A stretch of DNA of 64,000 nt from Borrelia hispanica CRI (GTDB lineage: Bacteria > Spirochaetota > Spirochaetia > Borreliales > Borreliaceae). The translations under genes were made by a program, and so were the position numbers. Every line of letters begins with the position of its first letter. Position 1 is the stretch's first letter. The notes under the pieces were generated by a model. The model did no database searches and was not told where the DNA came from. It was given only the letters and a program-made list of their open reading frames with translations. Location: positions 62,001-126,000 of the forward strand of contig NZ_AYOU01000163.1 in the NCBI RefSeq assembly GCF_000500065.1, in the 5' to 3' direction. Shown here piece by piece: positions 9,269 through 23,828 of this stretch.

Positions 9269-9940
9269 TTTTTTTATATTTTGTTTTATTTCTTGTAAAA
9301 TAACCAGAAATTCTTTTTTGTTATTTATCTGATCTAAATCAATATTTTTGGTATTTTCTAATTTTTGTAAAAGTAATTCTATTAATTTCATAATATCTTC
9401 TTTTTTAAGTTGTATTTTTGTATTGTTTTTATTGTTGTTGTCTTGTTGATGACGTGATTTAAATTCTTTTAAAGTTTTTATCTTTCCATTAAGAACTTCC
9501 ATTTTTAAATTGATAGGACATGATTTTTTAGAAATTTCATATGATAATGATAGTGGTAGATTTTTTATTATGGATTGCTTATCGGAATTTTCGACAAGCA
9601 ATTCATATCGTGATATTAATGAATATACTTTGTCTTTTTTAAATCCCATGCTAGTAAACCATTTATAAAAAAGTCCGTCATATTGATTGCTTCCACGTAA
9701 TTTTTCTTGTGCTTCTTTTAGTATTCTTCCAATTTCTGTGTATGTATTGTTAAATATATTAAAGATTTCATATTGTTTCTTTTTTAAAAAATTGGCTATC
9801 TCTTGATCCAAGTTTTCATATTTAAAATTTTTATTTTGAACGACTATTAGTTCTTGTTTGGTTAAAGTATTGTCGTTGTTTTGATTTTTATCTAACTTTT
9901 TTCCCATTAAGGTCATTAAGGTGTTTAGATTATCTGACAT
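9230..9940 (-). CDS. parZ: ParZ-like chromosome segregation protein
   Basis: 236 residues, start ATG 9940. I identify it by position, between parA and parB, as the Borrelia protein called ParZ, a centromere-binding partner of ParA. The N-terminus is polar and Asn/Lys-rich. The middle (FYKWFTSMGFKKDKVYSLISRYELL) looks like a helix-turn-helix, and similar blocks occur in Borrelia plasmid partition proteins. The C-terminal third (KKEDIMKLIELLLQKLENT onward) is predicted coiled coil. The ATG lies inside the last codons of parA (11-bp overlap), so translation is probably coupled. Its 3' end overlaps parB convergently by 39 bp. Confidence 0.75.
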   Translation of the reverse strand: MSDNLNTLMTLMGKKLDKNQNNDNTLTKQELIVVQNKNFKYENLDQEIANFLKKKQYEIFNIFNNTYTEIGRILKEAQEKLRGSNQYDGLFYKWFTSMGFKKDKVYSLISRYELLVENSDKQSIIKNLPLSLSYEISKKSCPINLKMEVLNGKIKTLKEFKSRHQQDNNNKNNTKIQLKKEDIMKLIELLLQKLENTKNIDLDQINNKKEFLVILQEIKQNIKKLLNIFKNRDNSL

Positions 9941-10694
9941 TTTTACCTTCTATTTTTTCAATTATTTCTTTTGTAAGTGCTAAAAAATCTTTTGCTGCAT
10001 TGCTTTCTTTGTTATATACGTGTACTGGAATATTTTCTTCTTGAGATTTAGATATACTTATATTTTTTCTTATTTTGGTATTTAAAAATTTTTCTTTAAA
10101 TACTTTTTGTAATAAATCTATATATTTTTCTTTGCTTTTATTTCTAATATCGTATTTATTTATAAATACCCCAGCGATTTCTAGATTTTTATTAATCTGT
10201 TTAACAGCTGTTATTGTATCTAATAATAGATTTATTCCTTCAAATGCAAAAAATTCTGTTTCTATTGGTATTAAAAGGTACTTACTTGCAACAAGAGCGT
10301 TTATTGTGAGTATTGACAGGGTGGGGGGGCAATCAAGAATAATGAAATCATAATTATCTTTTTTATATTGCTCTAATGCATTTTTTAAAAAATTTTCTCT
10401 TGCAATTTCATTTATTAGTTCTTTTTCAAGTAATGCTAATTTAAGACTTGAAGGAATTATATCTAAGTTGAAATTTTTGATAGGTTTGATTTTTTTCTTT
10501 TTATAAATAAGCTCATAACTTGAATTTTCAGTTTCTTTTTTTGCAATATTGACTCCACTACTAGTATTTCCTTGTGAGTCAATATCTATTAAGAGAGCTT
10601 TTTTTTGTAGTAATGTTATTGCATAGGCTATATTTATAGCACTAGTTGTCTTTCCAACTCCACCTTTTTGATTGATAATTGATATTATTGTCAT
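9930..10694 (-). CDS. parA: ParA/Soj chromosome-partitioning ATPase
   Basis: Deviant-Walker ATPase that binds nucleoid DNA and moves centromere complexes; 254 residues, usual length. The P-loop KGGVGKTT is at residues 10-17. Motif A' reads FIILDCPPTLSILTINAL, and the switch region includes DIDSQGNTSS. Start ATG 10694. It is the first gene of a two-gene unit with the ParZ-like gene. The 196-bp upstream gap contains a strong inverted repeat. Pairing with ParZ rather than directly with ParB is the Borrelia chromosomal arrangement. Confidence 0.95.
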   Translation of the reverse strand: MTIISIINQKGGVGKTTSAINIAYAITLLQKKALLIDIDSQGNTSSGVNIAKKETENSSYELIYKKKKIKPIKNFNLDIIPSSLKLALLEKELINEIARENFLKNALEQYKKDNYDFIILDCPPTLSILTINALVASKYLLIPIETEFFAFEGINLLLDTITAVKQINKNLEIAGVFINKYDIRNKSKEKYIDLLQKVFKEKFLNTKIRKNISISKSQEENIPVHVYNKESNAAKDFLALTKEIIEKIEGKNVR

Positions 10695-10810
10695 ATAAAT
10701 TTTCTCTTATTGTGTATTTTGATAATATTCTATTGTAAAACATAAATAATAAAAATCATACTATGTGAAAAATTATTTCTAAATAGTTAATTAGTAAATT
10801 AAACAATATC

Positions 10811-10851
10811 TACAATTTAGGCATTCGATTCTATTAAATGTCTAAATTGTA
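10811..10851. repeat. 15-bp inverted repeat upstream of parA
   Basis: Arms TACAATTTAGGCATT (10811-10825) and AATGTCTAAATTGTA (10837-10851) pair along all 15 positions with one G-T pair; the loop is 11 bases. Part of the loop, TTCTATT, is itself mirrored by AATAGAA just downstream (10851-10857). No clean T-run follows on either strand, which argues against a simple terminator for the YigZ-like gene. It may be an operator or a partition-protein site for the parA-parZ unit; that role is inference. Confidence 0.6.
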
Positions 10852-10890
10852 ATAGAATTATATAGTGAATTTAATTAAACGTAAATAAAC

Positions 10891-11469
10891 TTATAAAAGT
10901 GAATTTCCTTGTAAAAATTCAAGGATACTGTTTTTATTTTTTGTGTTAAATTGGATTTTAGTGTGTATCTTATCTAAAAAGCTTGCATCTATAATTTTAA
11001 TTCCAATTTTGTTTTGCATTCGTGTTAGTAAATTGTATTGATTGTAGTTTAGATTAAGAGATAATATTTCATTTTCTTCTTTTTCTATTAAATTTGTTTT
11101 ATTTATTACTTCGTATGCTGATTTAGAATATGCTTTGTTTAAGCCTTGTTTGCCAAGTAGAGTGCCACCGAAATATCGTACTGTAATAATAAGAGTATCT
11201 GTTAAATTTTTGTTTAATATGGCTTCCAAAGTTGGTTTCCCAGCTGTATGTTTGGGTTCTTTATCATCACTCATTCCATTTGTAAACGAATTTAAGTTGC
11301 CGATTCTAAATCCATAGACAATATGAGTTGCAGTTTTAAATTTTAATTTGTATTCTTTTAATATTTTATTTATTTCTTCTCTTGTACTTACTTGGAAAAT
11401 GTATGATAAGAAAATTGATTTTTTGACTTCAATTTTTGAATAAATATTTTCTTTAGGAATTAACATCAT
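10891..11469 (-). CDS. YigZ/IMPACT family protein
   Basis: 192 residues of the UPF0029/IMPACT family, whose bacterial members (YigZ, YvyE) have an RNase PH/EF-G domain V-like fold and an unsettled cellular role. The family signature TVRYFGGTLLGKQGL is near residue 100, preceded by SDDKEPKHTAGKP. A second alpha-beta domain follows. The start could be either of two adjacent ATGs (11469 or 11466), and no clear ribosome site precedes them. It is a single-gene unit upstream of parA on the same strand. Confidence 0.82.
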   Translation of the reverse strand: MMLIPKENIYSKIEVKKSIFLSYIFQVSTREEINKILKEYKLKFKTATHIVYGFRIGNLNSFTNGMSDDKEPKHTAGKPTLEAILNKNLTDTLIITVRYFGGTLLGKQGLNKAYSKSAYEVINKTNLIEKEENEILSLNLNYNQYNLLTRMQNKIGIKIIDASFLDKIHTKIQFNTKNKNSILEFLQGNSLL

Positions 11470-11582
11470 TTAATTTAATAATATATCATCTTTTTTGTGT
11501 TGAAGTATTTTTAATTTATGTATATCATTAATAAAGATTATTTTTATTAATTTTGGGTACAAGTGTTTAAGAGGGTTTTGAA

Positions 11583-11972
11583 ATGATATCAGGTTTAAAT
11601 CCTACATTGAGGTTATTTAAAGAGCATAGAATACTTTACTCTAATATGGAGAGAGGTTTAAAGCCCCTTTTAGAGGTTGATAATTTTATTAATAAGTATA
11701 TTCAGAATAAAGAAGGTTTAGAGATTTATGATAAAATTGTAGGCAAGGCAGCCGCTGTTATTATTTATAATATTGGGCTTCAAAATGTTCAAGCAGGTGT
11801 TATTTCACAACCAGCTAAAGACTTTTTAGAAAGTAGAGGAATACGGGTAAGTTTTAAAAAGCTGGTAGAGAGGATAAATGATAAAACAGAAAATTTAATT
11901 GAGAGTTTGGAAAATCCAGAAGAAGTTTATAAATATCTTATTAAAAGAGGAATTATTGTGAGTAATTTTTAA
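11583..11972 (+). CDS. Small conserved protein, DUF1893-like
   Basis: 129 residues with no signal peptide or membrane segment. ATG 11583 follows GAGGG. The core reads IVGKAAAVIIYNIGLQ, then VQAGVISQPAKDFLESRGI and SFKKLVERINDK. This pattern fits DUF1893, a family related to Thermotoga TM1506, which has a cytidine-deaminase-like fold without the zinc site. No His/Cys zinc ligands are visible here either, so catalysis cannot be assumed. It converges on the small membrane-protein gene 6 bp downstream. Function unknown; the family call is from memory of the pattern. Confidence 0.6.
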   Translation: MISGLNPTLRLFKEHRILYSNMERGLKPLLEVDNFINKYIQNKEGLEIYDKIVGKAAAVIIYNIGLQNVQAGVISQPAKDFLESRGIRVSFKKLVERINDKTENLIESLENPEEVYKYLIKRGIIVSNF

Positions 11973-11978
11973 ATTTAT

Positions 11979-12296
11979 CTATTCCCTTGTTTTGGAATAT
12001 ATAGAAATTACTAGCCCTATGTTATATATTAATATTAATAAACTTCCCCAGCTTAAGTAAAAGTTATCTTTTTCATAATTAAAAAGCCATATTCCAGAAT
12101 AAGTTCCTAAAAACCCTCCTACTGCAGAAGTAAGCATAATTAAATTTGGACTTATTGTGTGTTTTGTAATTTGACTTTTTCCATCTTGAATTGTTTGTTT
12201 TTCAGAAAATTTACTGTCAATGAAAACCATAGCAAGTCCAGCAAGCGTGATGCATAAAAAATAGATTACAAATATCTTTCTAACAAGTTTTAACAT
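11979..12296 (-). CDS. Small membrane protein, possibly DUF1294 family
   Basis: 105 residues, start ATG 12296. Three hydrophobic segments are visible: about residues 6-25, 52-72 and 80-98. The piece SAVGGFLGTYSGIWLFNYEKDNF resembles the Gly-rich motif of DUF1294 small membrane proteins, where a LGG..G...G...F.HKT pattern is usual; the match is partial. There is no lipobox. It is probably an inner-membrane protein of unknown function. It converges with the DUF1893-like gene. The 251-bp gap on its right before rsmI shows no further gene or structure that I can support. Confidence 0.55.
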   Translation of the reverse strand: MLKLVRKIFVIYFLCITLAGLAMVFIDSKFSEKQTIQDGKSQITKHTISPNLIMLTSAVGGFLGTYSGIWLFNYEKDNFYLSWGSLLILIYNIGLVISIYSKTRE

Positions 12297-12547
12297 AAAA
12301 CTTTACCGCCTTTTAGTTTTCAGTTGTGAAATTTAAGTAATAATATAAATATAACATAAAAATGAGTATTTTCTTATATGAGTATATAAAAACTAGATAT
12401 TTTTATTGCAGTGTTATGTGTTTTACGGATGATTTAATTTTTATGCAATTTTACATGAAATCCCATTGAGTATTAAATATTATTATTAGACAATATTAAG
12501 GTAATTTGGTTTTTGCTATATTGATATTAAACTCTTAAGGAGATCAT

Positions 12548-13222
12548 GTGTTATATATTGTGGGAACGCCTATAGGTAATTTAGGTGATATTACATATCG
12601 TGCAATTGATATTTTGAAGTTGGTTGATGTTATATTTGCTGAGGATACAAGAATTGCTAGGCGGCTTTTATCTCATTATGGTATTGTTAAAAAGTTAATT
12701 TCTTGTAATGCTATAACAGAATGTAAGCGAATTGATTTATTGTTAAGTTATTTGTCTAGTGGAAGCAATGTGGCTTTTGTTAGTGATGCGGGAACCCCTT
12801 GTCTTAGTGATCCTGGTAGTTTGCTTGTTGATGCAGCATTTAAAAATGGATATAAAGTGTGTCCTATTCCGGGTATTAGCTCTTTTAATACAGTAATTAG
12901 TGTTAATCCTTTTAGAGATAAAGTCATAGTATTTGAAGGATTTTTGCCAAATAAAGGAGTTAAAAGGGTAAAGCGCATTGAAGAACTTTATTATAGAGGA
13001 GATGCATTTATTTTGCTTGAATCTAGTCATAGAATTTTAAAATTATTGTCTGAAATTTCTTTAGTAGATTTAAATGCCAATGTTCTTGTTGGTCGTGAGA
13101 TGACTAAGTTATATGAAGAATATAAAATTGGTAAACCTTTGGAATTGAGAAAATATTTTGAAGGGCATAATAAAGATAAAGGAGAATTTACAATTTTGGT
13201 TAGTAGAAAGTCTAAAAACTGA
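12548..13222 (+). CDS. rsmI: 16S rRNA (cytidine-1402-2'-O)-methyltransferase
   Basis: SAM-dependent tetrapyrrole-methylase-fold enzyme that 2'-O-methylates C1402 in the ribosomal P-site region; 224 residues, somewhat shorter than E. coli RsmI because the C-terminal extension is reduced. The start is GTG 12548 with AAGGAG at 12537-12542. An ATG overlapping it is in another frame. Signatures are IVGTPIGNLGDITYRAI, FAEDTRIARRLL and FVSDAGTPCLSDPGSLLVDA. It lies just upstream of the 16S rRNA leader, so the modifying enzyme neighbours its substrate gene. Confidence 0.93.
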   Translation: MLYIVGTPIGNLGDITYRAIDILKLVDVIFAEDTRIARRLLSHYGIVKKLISCNAITECKRIDLLLSYLSSGSNVAFVSDAGTPCLSDPGSLLVDAAFKNGYKVCPIPGISSFNTVISVNPFRDKVIVFEGFLPNKGVKRVKRIEELYYRGDAFILLESSHRILKLLSEISLVDLNANVLVGREMTKLYEEYKIGKPLELRKYFEGHNKDKGEFTILVSRKSKN

Positions 13223-13625
13223 TGTTATTTTAAACTAAGGTTTGATTTTAAGGATGAAATTTTTTTTTCTGGCGAATTTAAACATTTTTTAATGTTGAAA
13301 GTGATGTTATTAGTTAACAAGATTGGATTTAAGATGTTGTGGGTGTAATTTTAAGAAGTGAGTATTATGATAGATATGCGAGTATGGTTAATATTTGATA
13401 TAGTTAATCGATTAATTATATATAGGAAAATTATATAGTATGATAATATTTTCTTTGAAATAATGGTATAAAAAATAAAGATTAAGTATTGACAAAGAAT
13501 AGAGTATGTTATAAAGTAGTAAGAGTTGATATTATAAATTGGAAGAAAAGAGAAGGGAAGAGTTAAGTAAGGTTTAATAAGCCAAATAAATACATAACCT
13601 GTTAATTTTTTAAATTAGAAATAAA
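13223..13625 (+). promoter_or_regulatory. 16S rRNA upstream region with rrs promoter
   Basis: 403 bp without a gene. The clearest promoter is TTGACA at 13489-13494 and TATAAA at 13510-13515 (15-bp spacer), which would start RNA near 13522. Farther upstream are a small hairpin, AACATT-TTTT-AATGTT (13281-13296), possibly ending rsmI, and a 12-bp palindrome, TTAATCGATTAA (13404-13415), of unknown role. The transcribed leader then begins with the 5' arm of the 16S processing stem. No Fis-type site can be judged by eye. Confidence 0.75.
13545..13566 (+). other. 5' arm of the 16S rRNA processing stem
   Basis: GAAAAGAGAAGGGAAGAGTT and the next two bases pair with 15200-15221 downstream of the 16S gene: 22 positions with one G-G mismatch and one G-U pair. 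Long stems joining the ends of 16S precursors are RNase III substrates in other bacteria. The stem excludes tRNA-Ala, which lies beyond the 3' arm. Confidence 0.8.
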
Positions 13626-15164
<1,539 letters not shown>

Positions 15165-15199
15165 TAAGAGAAAGGTATTATTTAAAGGTAAATTATGTT

Positions 15200-15221
15200 T
15201 TAACTCTTCCTTTGTCTTTTC
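15200..15221 (+). other. 3' arm of the 16S rRNA processing stem
   Basis: TTAACTCTTCC-TTTGTCTTTTC pairs with 13545-13566 upstream of the 16S gene. A short local hairpin, CTTTCTaagAGAAAG, also lies at the very 3' end of 16S (15160-15174). Confidence 0.8.
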
Positions 15222-15234
15222 AAAGACTGTTTTT

Positions 15235-15309
15235 GGGGGTTTAGCTCAGTTGGTTCAGAGCACCGGCTTTGCAAGCCGGGGGTCGAGGGTTCGAGTCCCT
15301 CAACCTCCA
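15235..15309 (+). tRNA. tRNA-Ala (anticodon TGC)
   Basis: The cloverleaf is complete. Acceptor GGGGGTT (15235-15241) pairs with AACCTCC (15302-15308) and includes the G3-U70 pair that marks alanine tRNAs. The anticodon loop TTTGCAA carries TGC at 15270-15272, the T-arm is GAGGGTTCGAGTCCCTC, and the discriminator is A15309. CCA is not encoded. It lies on the 16S transcript, as in many rRNA spacers. Its 3' strand is duplicated in inverted form just downstream. Confidence 0.96.
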
Positions 15310-15338
15310 TTTATTTTAGGTCGAATAAATGGAGGTTG
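15301..15338. repeat. 15-bp perfect inverted repeat formed with the tRNA-Ala 3' end
   Basis: CAACCTCCATTTATT (15301-15315) and AATAAATGGAGGTTG (15324-15338) are exact reverse complements with an 8-base loop. The first nine bases of the left arm are the tRNA-Ala 3' acceptor strand with its discriminator. The hairpin would be longer than the 7-bp acceptor stem it competes with. No T-run follows, so it is not a standard terminator. It could act in 3' processing, transcription ending or folding control. Confidence 0.85.
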
Positions 15339-15584
15339 TAATTAGGGGTAATGCTATGTTAGTTATAGCTAAGTTTAAAATTGTTAAAAAACCATTCTAA
15401 TTTTATTATCTAGACAAGTTATTTTTTATTACGTTTTTCATTAAGTAAAGTTGTTGACGTATGGTAAGTTATGATATGTGATCCTAATTTGATTTTAAAG
15501 ATGTGGATTTAGGACTTGTAAATTACTAAGCGTAAGACATTACTTTAAGTACTTGGATGCTTATTTAGAAGAGTCTTAGTAAAT

Positions 15585-15658
15585 TGGGACCAGGAGGAGT
15601 TGAACCTTCGACCTCAGGTTTATCAGACCTGCGCTCTAACCACCTGAGCTATGATCCC
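15585..15658 (-). tRNA. tRNA-Ile (anticodon GAT)
   Basis: On the strand opposite the rRNAs. Acceptor GGGATCA pairs with TGGTCCC, the D-stem is GCTC/GAGC, the anticodon loop CTGATAA carries GAT, and the discriminator is A at 15585. CCA is not encoded. The T-stem GAAGG/CCTCC has one A-C mismatch at pair 50-64. An opposite-strand Ile gene in the 16S-23S spacer is known in Borrelia. It has its own consensus promoter upstream. Confidence 0.95.
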
Positions 15659-15681
15659 CTAAAATATTCTTACCCTTTAAG

Positions 15682-15710
15682 ATTCTATTGAACTTTATTA
15701 TGTTTGTCAA
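15682..15710 (-). promoter_or_regulatory. Promoter for tRNA-Ile
   Basis: On the minus strand, TTGACA (15710-15705), 17 bp, then TAGAAT (15687-15682), a near-consensus sigma-70 promoter. Transcription would begin near 15675, about 17 bases before the tRNA. Confidence 0.75.
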
Positions 15711-15824
15711 TATACGGTTTATTTTTCTATTATGATTTATGCTATTTTTTGAATTGTTATTTAACATATGTTTTCATTATGATAAATTTTGAATTTGGTT
15801 TTTGTTTTGTTTAGAATTGTATTA

Positions 15825-16379
15825 ATGAATAGAGAATTTTTTATGCAAGATGCTGTTATTGTGGCTCGATCCTTACTTGGACATTTATTAGTTAGAAAAA
15901 TAAATGAGAGAGAGATTATTTCAAGAATTGTTGAAACAGAAGCCTATATGGGTGTCATTGATAAGGCTTGTCATGCTTATGGTGGTACAATAACGAATCG
16001 TACTAGTGCTATGTATAATGTTGGGGGATATGCTTATATTTATATGATCTATGGTATATATTATATGTTAAATGTTGTGGCATCTGATGAACATGATCCC
16101 CATGCTGTTTTGATAAGAGGAATTGAGCCTATTTCTCCAAAAATTGATGGGATATTTACTAATGGACCTGGTAAACTTACTAAATTTTTAAATATAGATT
16201 TAAAATTTAACAAAATAGATTTGCTTAATGATAATAAGCTTTTTTTAAGGAAGAGTTTATCTTTAAATTTTGAAATTGTATGTGCAAAGAGAATAAATAT
16301 TCATTATGCAGGTGAAGAGTATGCAAATAAACTTTGGAGATTTTATATAAAGGGTAATAAATTTGTTTCTAAATATTAA
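15825..16379 (+). CDS. mag: 3-methyladenine DNA glycosylase (AAG/MPG family)
   Basis: Monofunctional glycosylase that removes alkylated purines such as 3-methyladenine and starts base excision repair. I use ATG 15825 (184 residues); an upstream TTG at 15789 adds an unlikely hydrophobic tail. Motifs are IVETEAYMG (active-site Glu region), NRTSAMYNVGGYAYIYMIYG and NVVASDEHDPHAVLIRGIEP, typical of the vertebrate-type AAG fold. The 3' end is 5 bp from the convergent purB. It is a normal resident of the Borrelia 16S-23S spacer. Confidence 0.93.
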   Translation: MNREFFMQDAVIVARSLLGHLLVRKINEREIISRIVETEAYMGVIDKACHAYGGTITNRTSAMYNVGGYAYIYMIYGIYYMLNVVASDEHDPHAVLIRGIEPISPKIDGIFTNGPGKLTKFLNIDLKFNKIDLLNDNKLFLRKSLSLNFEIVCAKRINIHYAGEEYANKLWRFYIKGNKFVSKY

Positions 16380-16384
16380 CTTGG

Positions 16385-19056
<2,672 letters not shown>

Positions 19057-19581
19057 CTATTGATTTATTTTTGCTACACTTCGAAGAGTTCTATGCTTTT
19101 CATTAAAATCAATACCATATCCTACGATGAAATCATTTTGAATTTCAAAACCTGTATAGTCTATTTTTATTTCTGTGAGTCTTCTAGATGGTTTGTTAAA
19201 AAGCGTACAAATTTTGATTTCTTTGGGTTTTTTAGTTTGTAAGTGTGCAATTATTTTTTTATATGTAAGTCCAGTGTCTACGATGTCATCAAATATTATT
19301 ACATAACAGTTTTCTATGTTAATTTCAATGTCTTTTTTTATCAACACGTTTAATGAAGATAGGGTTTTGTTTCCATAACTTGAAGCTTGCAAAAAATCTA
19401 TTTTTACGTTAAGCCCAATTTCTCTTGTAATATCTGCAAAGAACATGAAAGAACCCTTGAGAAGCGATATAAAAACCACATTATTTTTGTCTTTATAATA
19501 ATTTCTAATTTTTTGAGCTAATTCTTTGATTTTGCTTTTTATTTTTTTCTCTGTAAACAGAGTTGAAATCTTATCACTCAT
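19057..19581 (-). CDS. hpt: Hypoxanthine phosphoribosyltransferase
   Basis: Transfers phosphoribosyl from PRPP to hypoxanthine (and often guanine) to make IMP or GMP; 174 residues. The PRPP-binding signature reads YVIIFDDIVDTGLTY near residues 93-107, the N-terminal loop is FISLLKGSFMF, and IVGYGIDFNEKHR lies near the C-terminus. First gene of the purine operon, with a near-consensus promoter at 19629-19657. The ribosome site before ATG 19581 is weak (AAAG). Its place in the rRNA spacer is known for relapsing-fever species. Confidence 0.95.
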   Translation of the reverse strand: MSDKISTLFTEKKIKSKIKELAQKIRNYYKDKNNVVFISLLKGSFMFFADITREIGLNVKIDFLQASSYGNKTLSSLNVLIKKDIEINIENCYVIIFDDIVDTGLTYKKIIAHLQTKKPKEIKICTLFNKPSRRLTEIKIDYTGFEIQNDFIVGYGIDFNEKHRTLRSVAKINQ

Positions 19582-19628
19582 TAATCTTTACATTTAACTC
19601 GCTATTTTTAACCTTTGTAGACATAATA

Positions 19629-19657
19629 ATTATATTTTTTTTATTGATTTAATTCAA
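19629..19657 (-). promoter_or_regulatory. Promoter for hpt-purA-purB
   Basis: On the minus strand, TTGAAT (19657-19652), 17 bp containing an A-tract, then TATAAT (19634-19629). Transcription would start near 19622, about 40 bases before hpt. Confidence 0.7.
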
Positions 19658-19717
19658 GGCAAAACTATGCCTCGTAAATTTGATGTGATATCATTTATTT
19701 AAAAAGAGGATATTAAA

Positions 19718-20554
19718 ATGAATGCCAATTATGAAAAGTATAAGATGTTGGTTTTTGATCTTGATGGGACTTTGCTTAATAATAATCATGAAATTACCCC
19801 ATTAACTTTTAAGGTTTTATTAAAGTTGAGAGATGATTTTCATATAATTATTGCGACTGGTAGACGATTATATGAAATTAGAGATGTTTTGCTGCAGCTT
19901 AAAGACTTAAGAATTAATGAGAGCTATATTGTAACAGCTAATGGTTCTGAAATATTTTTCAATAATGATCTTTTATTAAGATGTAGTATTGATTATGGTA
20001 TAGTAAGAGAAATTTTTAAGGTCAATAGAAAAGGTATTGATATTAATCTTTATGATCTTCATGATTGGTATTCTGATGGAGAGATTAGAAGTCCAATTAT
20101 GAATCATTTTATTCGTAATTTGGGAATAAAACCAATTATTACTGATTTATCTGAGCTTAAAATAAGCTCTTGTTCTAAGATAGTTTATTATTCTCATGAT
20201 TTATTGAGACTTGAAGAATTTGCAAATACAATTAGAGAGAAAAATTTTGAAGGCATAAGCATGTTTTATTCTGCTAATGATCTTTTTGAAATTACAAATG
20301 TTGATGCTAGCAAATATAATGCTATTAAAAATATTTCTTTGTATGAATGTATTGGCCTGGATTCTATTTTGGCATTTGGTGATAATGGCAATGATTATGA
20401 AATGTTGAAAAATGTTGGTAAGGGCATTTTAATGAAAAATGCACATGATCGTATTAAGAGTAGTTTGCCAAACAATGAGCTTACAAAATTTTGTAATGAT
20501 GATGATGGAGTTGCAAAATTTTTAATAGAATTTTTTGATCTTGATATTAATTAA
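19718..20554 (+). CDS. Cof-type HAD-superfamily phosphatase
   Basis: 278-residue member of the HAD IIB (Cof) family, which dephosphorylates small phosphorylated metabolites such as sugar phosphates. Motif I is VFDLDGTLLNNNHEIT (nucleophile Asp), motif II is IIATGRRL, and motif IV is ILAFGDNGNDYEML. Between them lies the IIB cap domain. ATG 19718 follows AGAGGA. It is divergent from hpt and 140 bp upstream of 23S. Substrate cannot be read from the sequence. Confidence 0.88.
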   Translation: MNANYEKYKMLVFDLDGTLLNNNHEITPLTFKVLLKLRDDFHIIIATGRRLYEIRDVLLQLKDLRINESYIVTANGSEIFFNNDLLLRCSIDYGIVREIFKVNRKGIDINLYDLHDWYSDGEIRSPIMNHFIRNLGIKPIITDLSELKISSCSKIVYYSHDLLRLEEFANTIREKNFEGISMFYSANDLFEITNVDASKYNAIKNISLYECIGLDSILAFGDNGNDYEMLKNVGKGILMKNAHDRIKSSLPNNELTKFCNDDDGVAKFLIEFFDLDIN

Positions 20555-20616
20555 TTTTTGTTTTTATTCTTTTTTTAAGATTAAAAAAAGATTTGATAAA
20601 AAGTGTAATAATGGTA

Positions 20617-20645
20617 TTGACATAGTAAAATTAAAAGTATATATT
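20617..20645 (+). promoter_or_regulatory. Promoter for 23S-5S rRNA
   Basis: TTGACA (20617-20622), exactly 17 bp, then TATATT (20640-20645), near consensus. Transcription would start near 20652, ahead of the 23S processing stem. So 23S-5S does not depend on read-through from 16S. Confidence 0.8.
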
Positions 20646-20681
20646 ATTTTATGTTGTATAAACGATTGGCAAGTTAGAGAT

Positions 20682-20696
20682 GGAAGATAAAAATAT

Positions 20697-20704
<8 letters not shown>
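20682..20704 (+). other. 5' arm of the 23S processing stem
   Basis: GGAAGATAAAAATATGGTCA and the next three bases pair with 23627-23649 over 23 positions with one mismatch. The stem joins the two ends of 23S and extends past both, the usual RNase III substrate. Confidence 0.85.
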
Positions 20705-23626
<2,922 letters not shown>

Positions 23627-23635
<9 letters not shown>

Positions 23636-23649
23636 TATTTTTGTCTTCC
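23627..23649 (+). other. 3' arm of the 23S processing stem
   Basis: CTTTGACCATATTTT-TGTCTTCC pairs with 20682-20704. It ends 8 bases before 5S. Confidence 0.85.
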
Positions 23650-23657
23650 TGTAAATA

Positions 23658-23769
23658 CCCTGGTGATTAAAGAAAAGAGGAAACACCTGTTATCATTCCG
23701 AACACAGAAGTTAAGCTCTTATTCGCTGATGGTACTGCGAGTTCGCGGGAGAGTAAGTTATTGCCAGGG
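23658..23769 (+). rRNA. rrf: 5S ribosomal RNA
   Basis: About 112 bases. The terminal helix is formed by CCCTGG at 23658 and CCAGGG ending at 23769. Loop A/B features GAACACAGAAGTTAAGCTC are clear near 23700. It is co-transcribed with 23S and followed at once by a T-run. Confidence 0.95.
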
Positions 23770-23777
23770 TTTTTTTT
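23763..23777 (+). terminator. Terminator of the 23S-5S unit
   Basis: The 5S terminal helix runs straight into eight T residues (23770-23777), so the 3' strand of 5S itself completes an intrinsic-terminator shape. Confidence 0.65.
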
Positions 23778-23828
23778 CGTTTTATTATACTATTAGTGTG
23801 TATTTTAAAACATGTAAGTAGCATAATT

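Noticed and set aside
23796-23828. GTG 23796 as the hpk1 start
   Set aside because: Too close to the 5S terminator and places 11 residues before a good signal peptide; ATG 23829 preferred.
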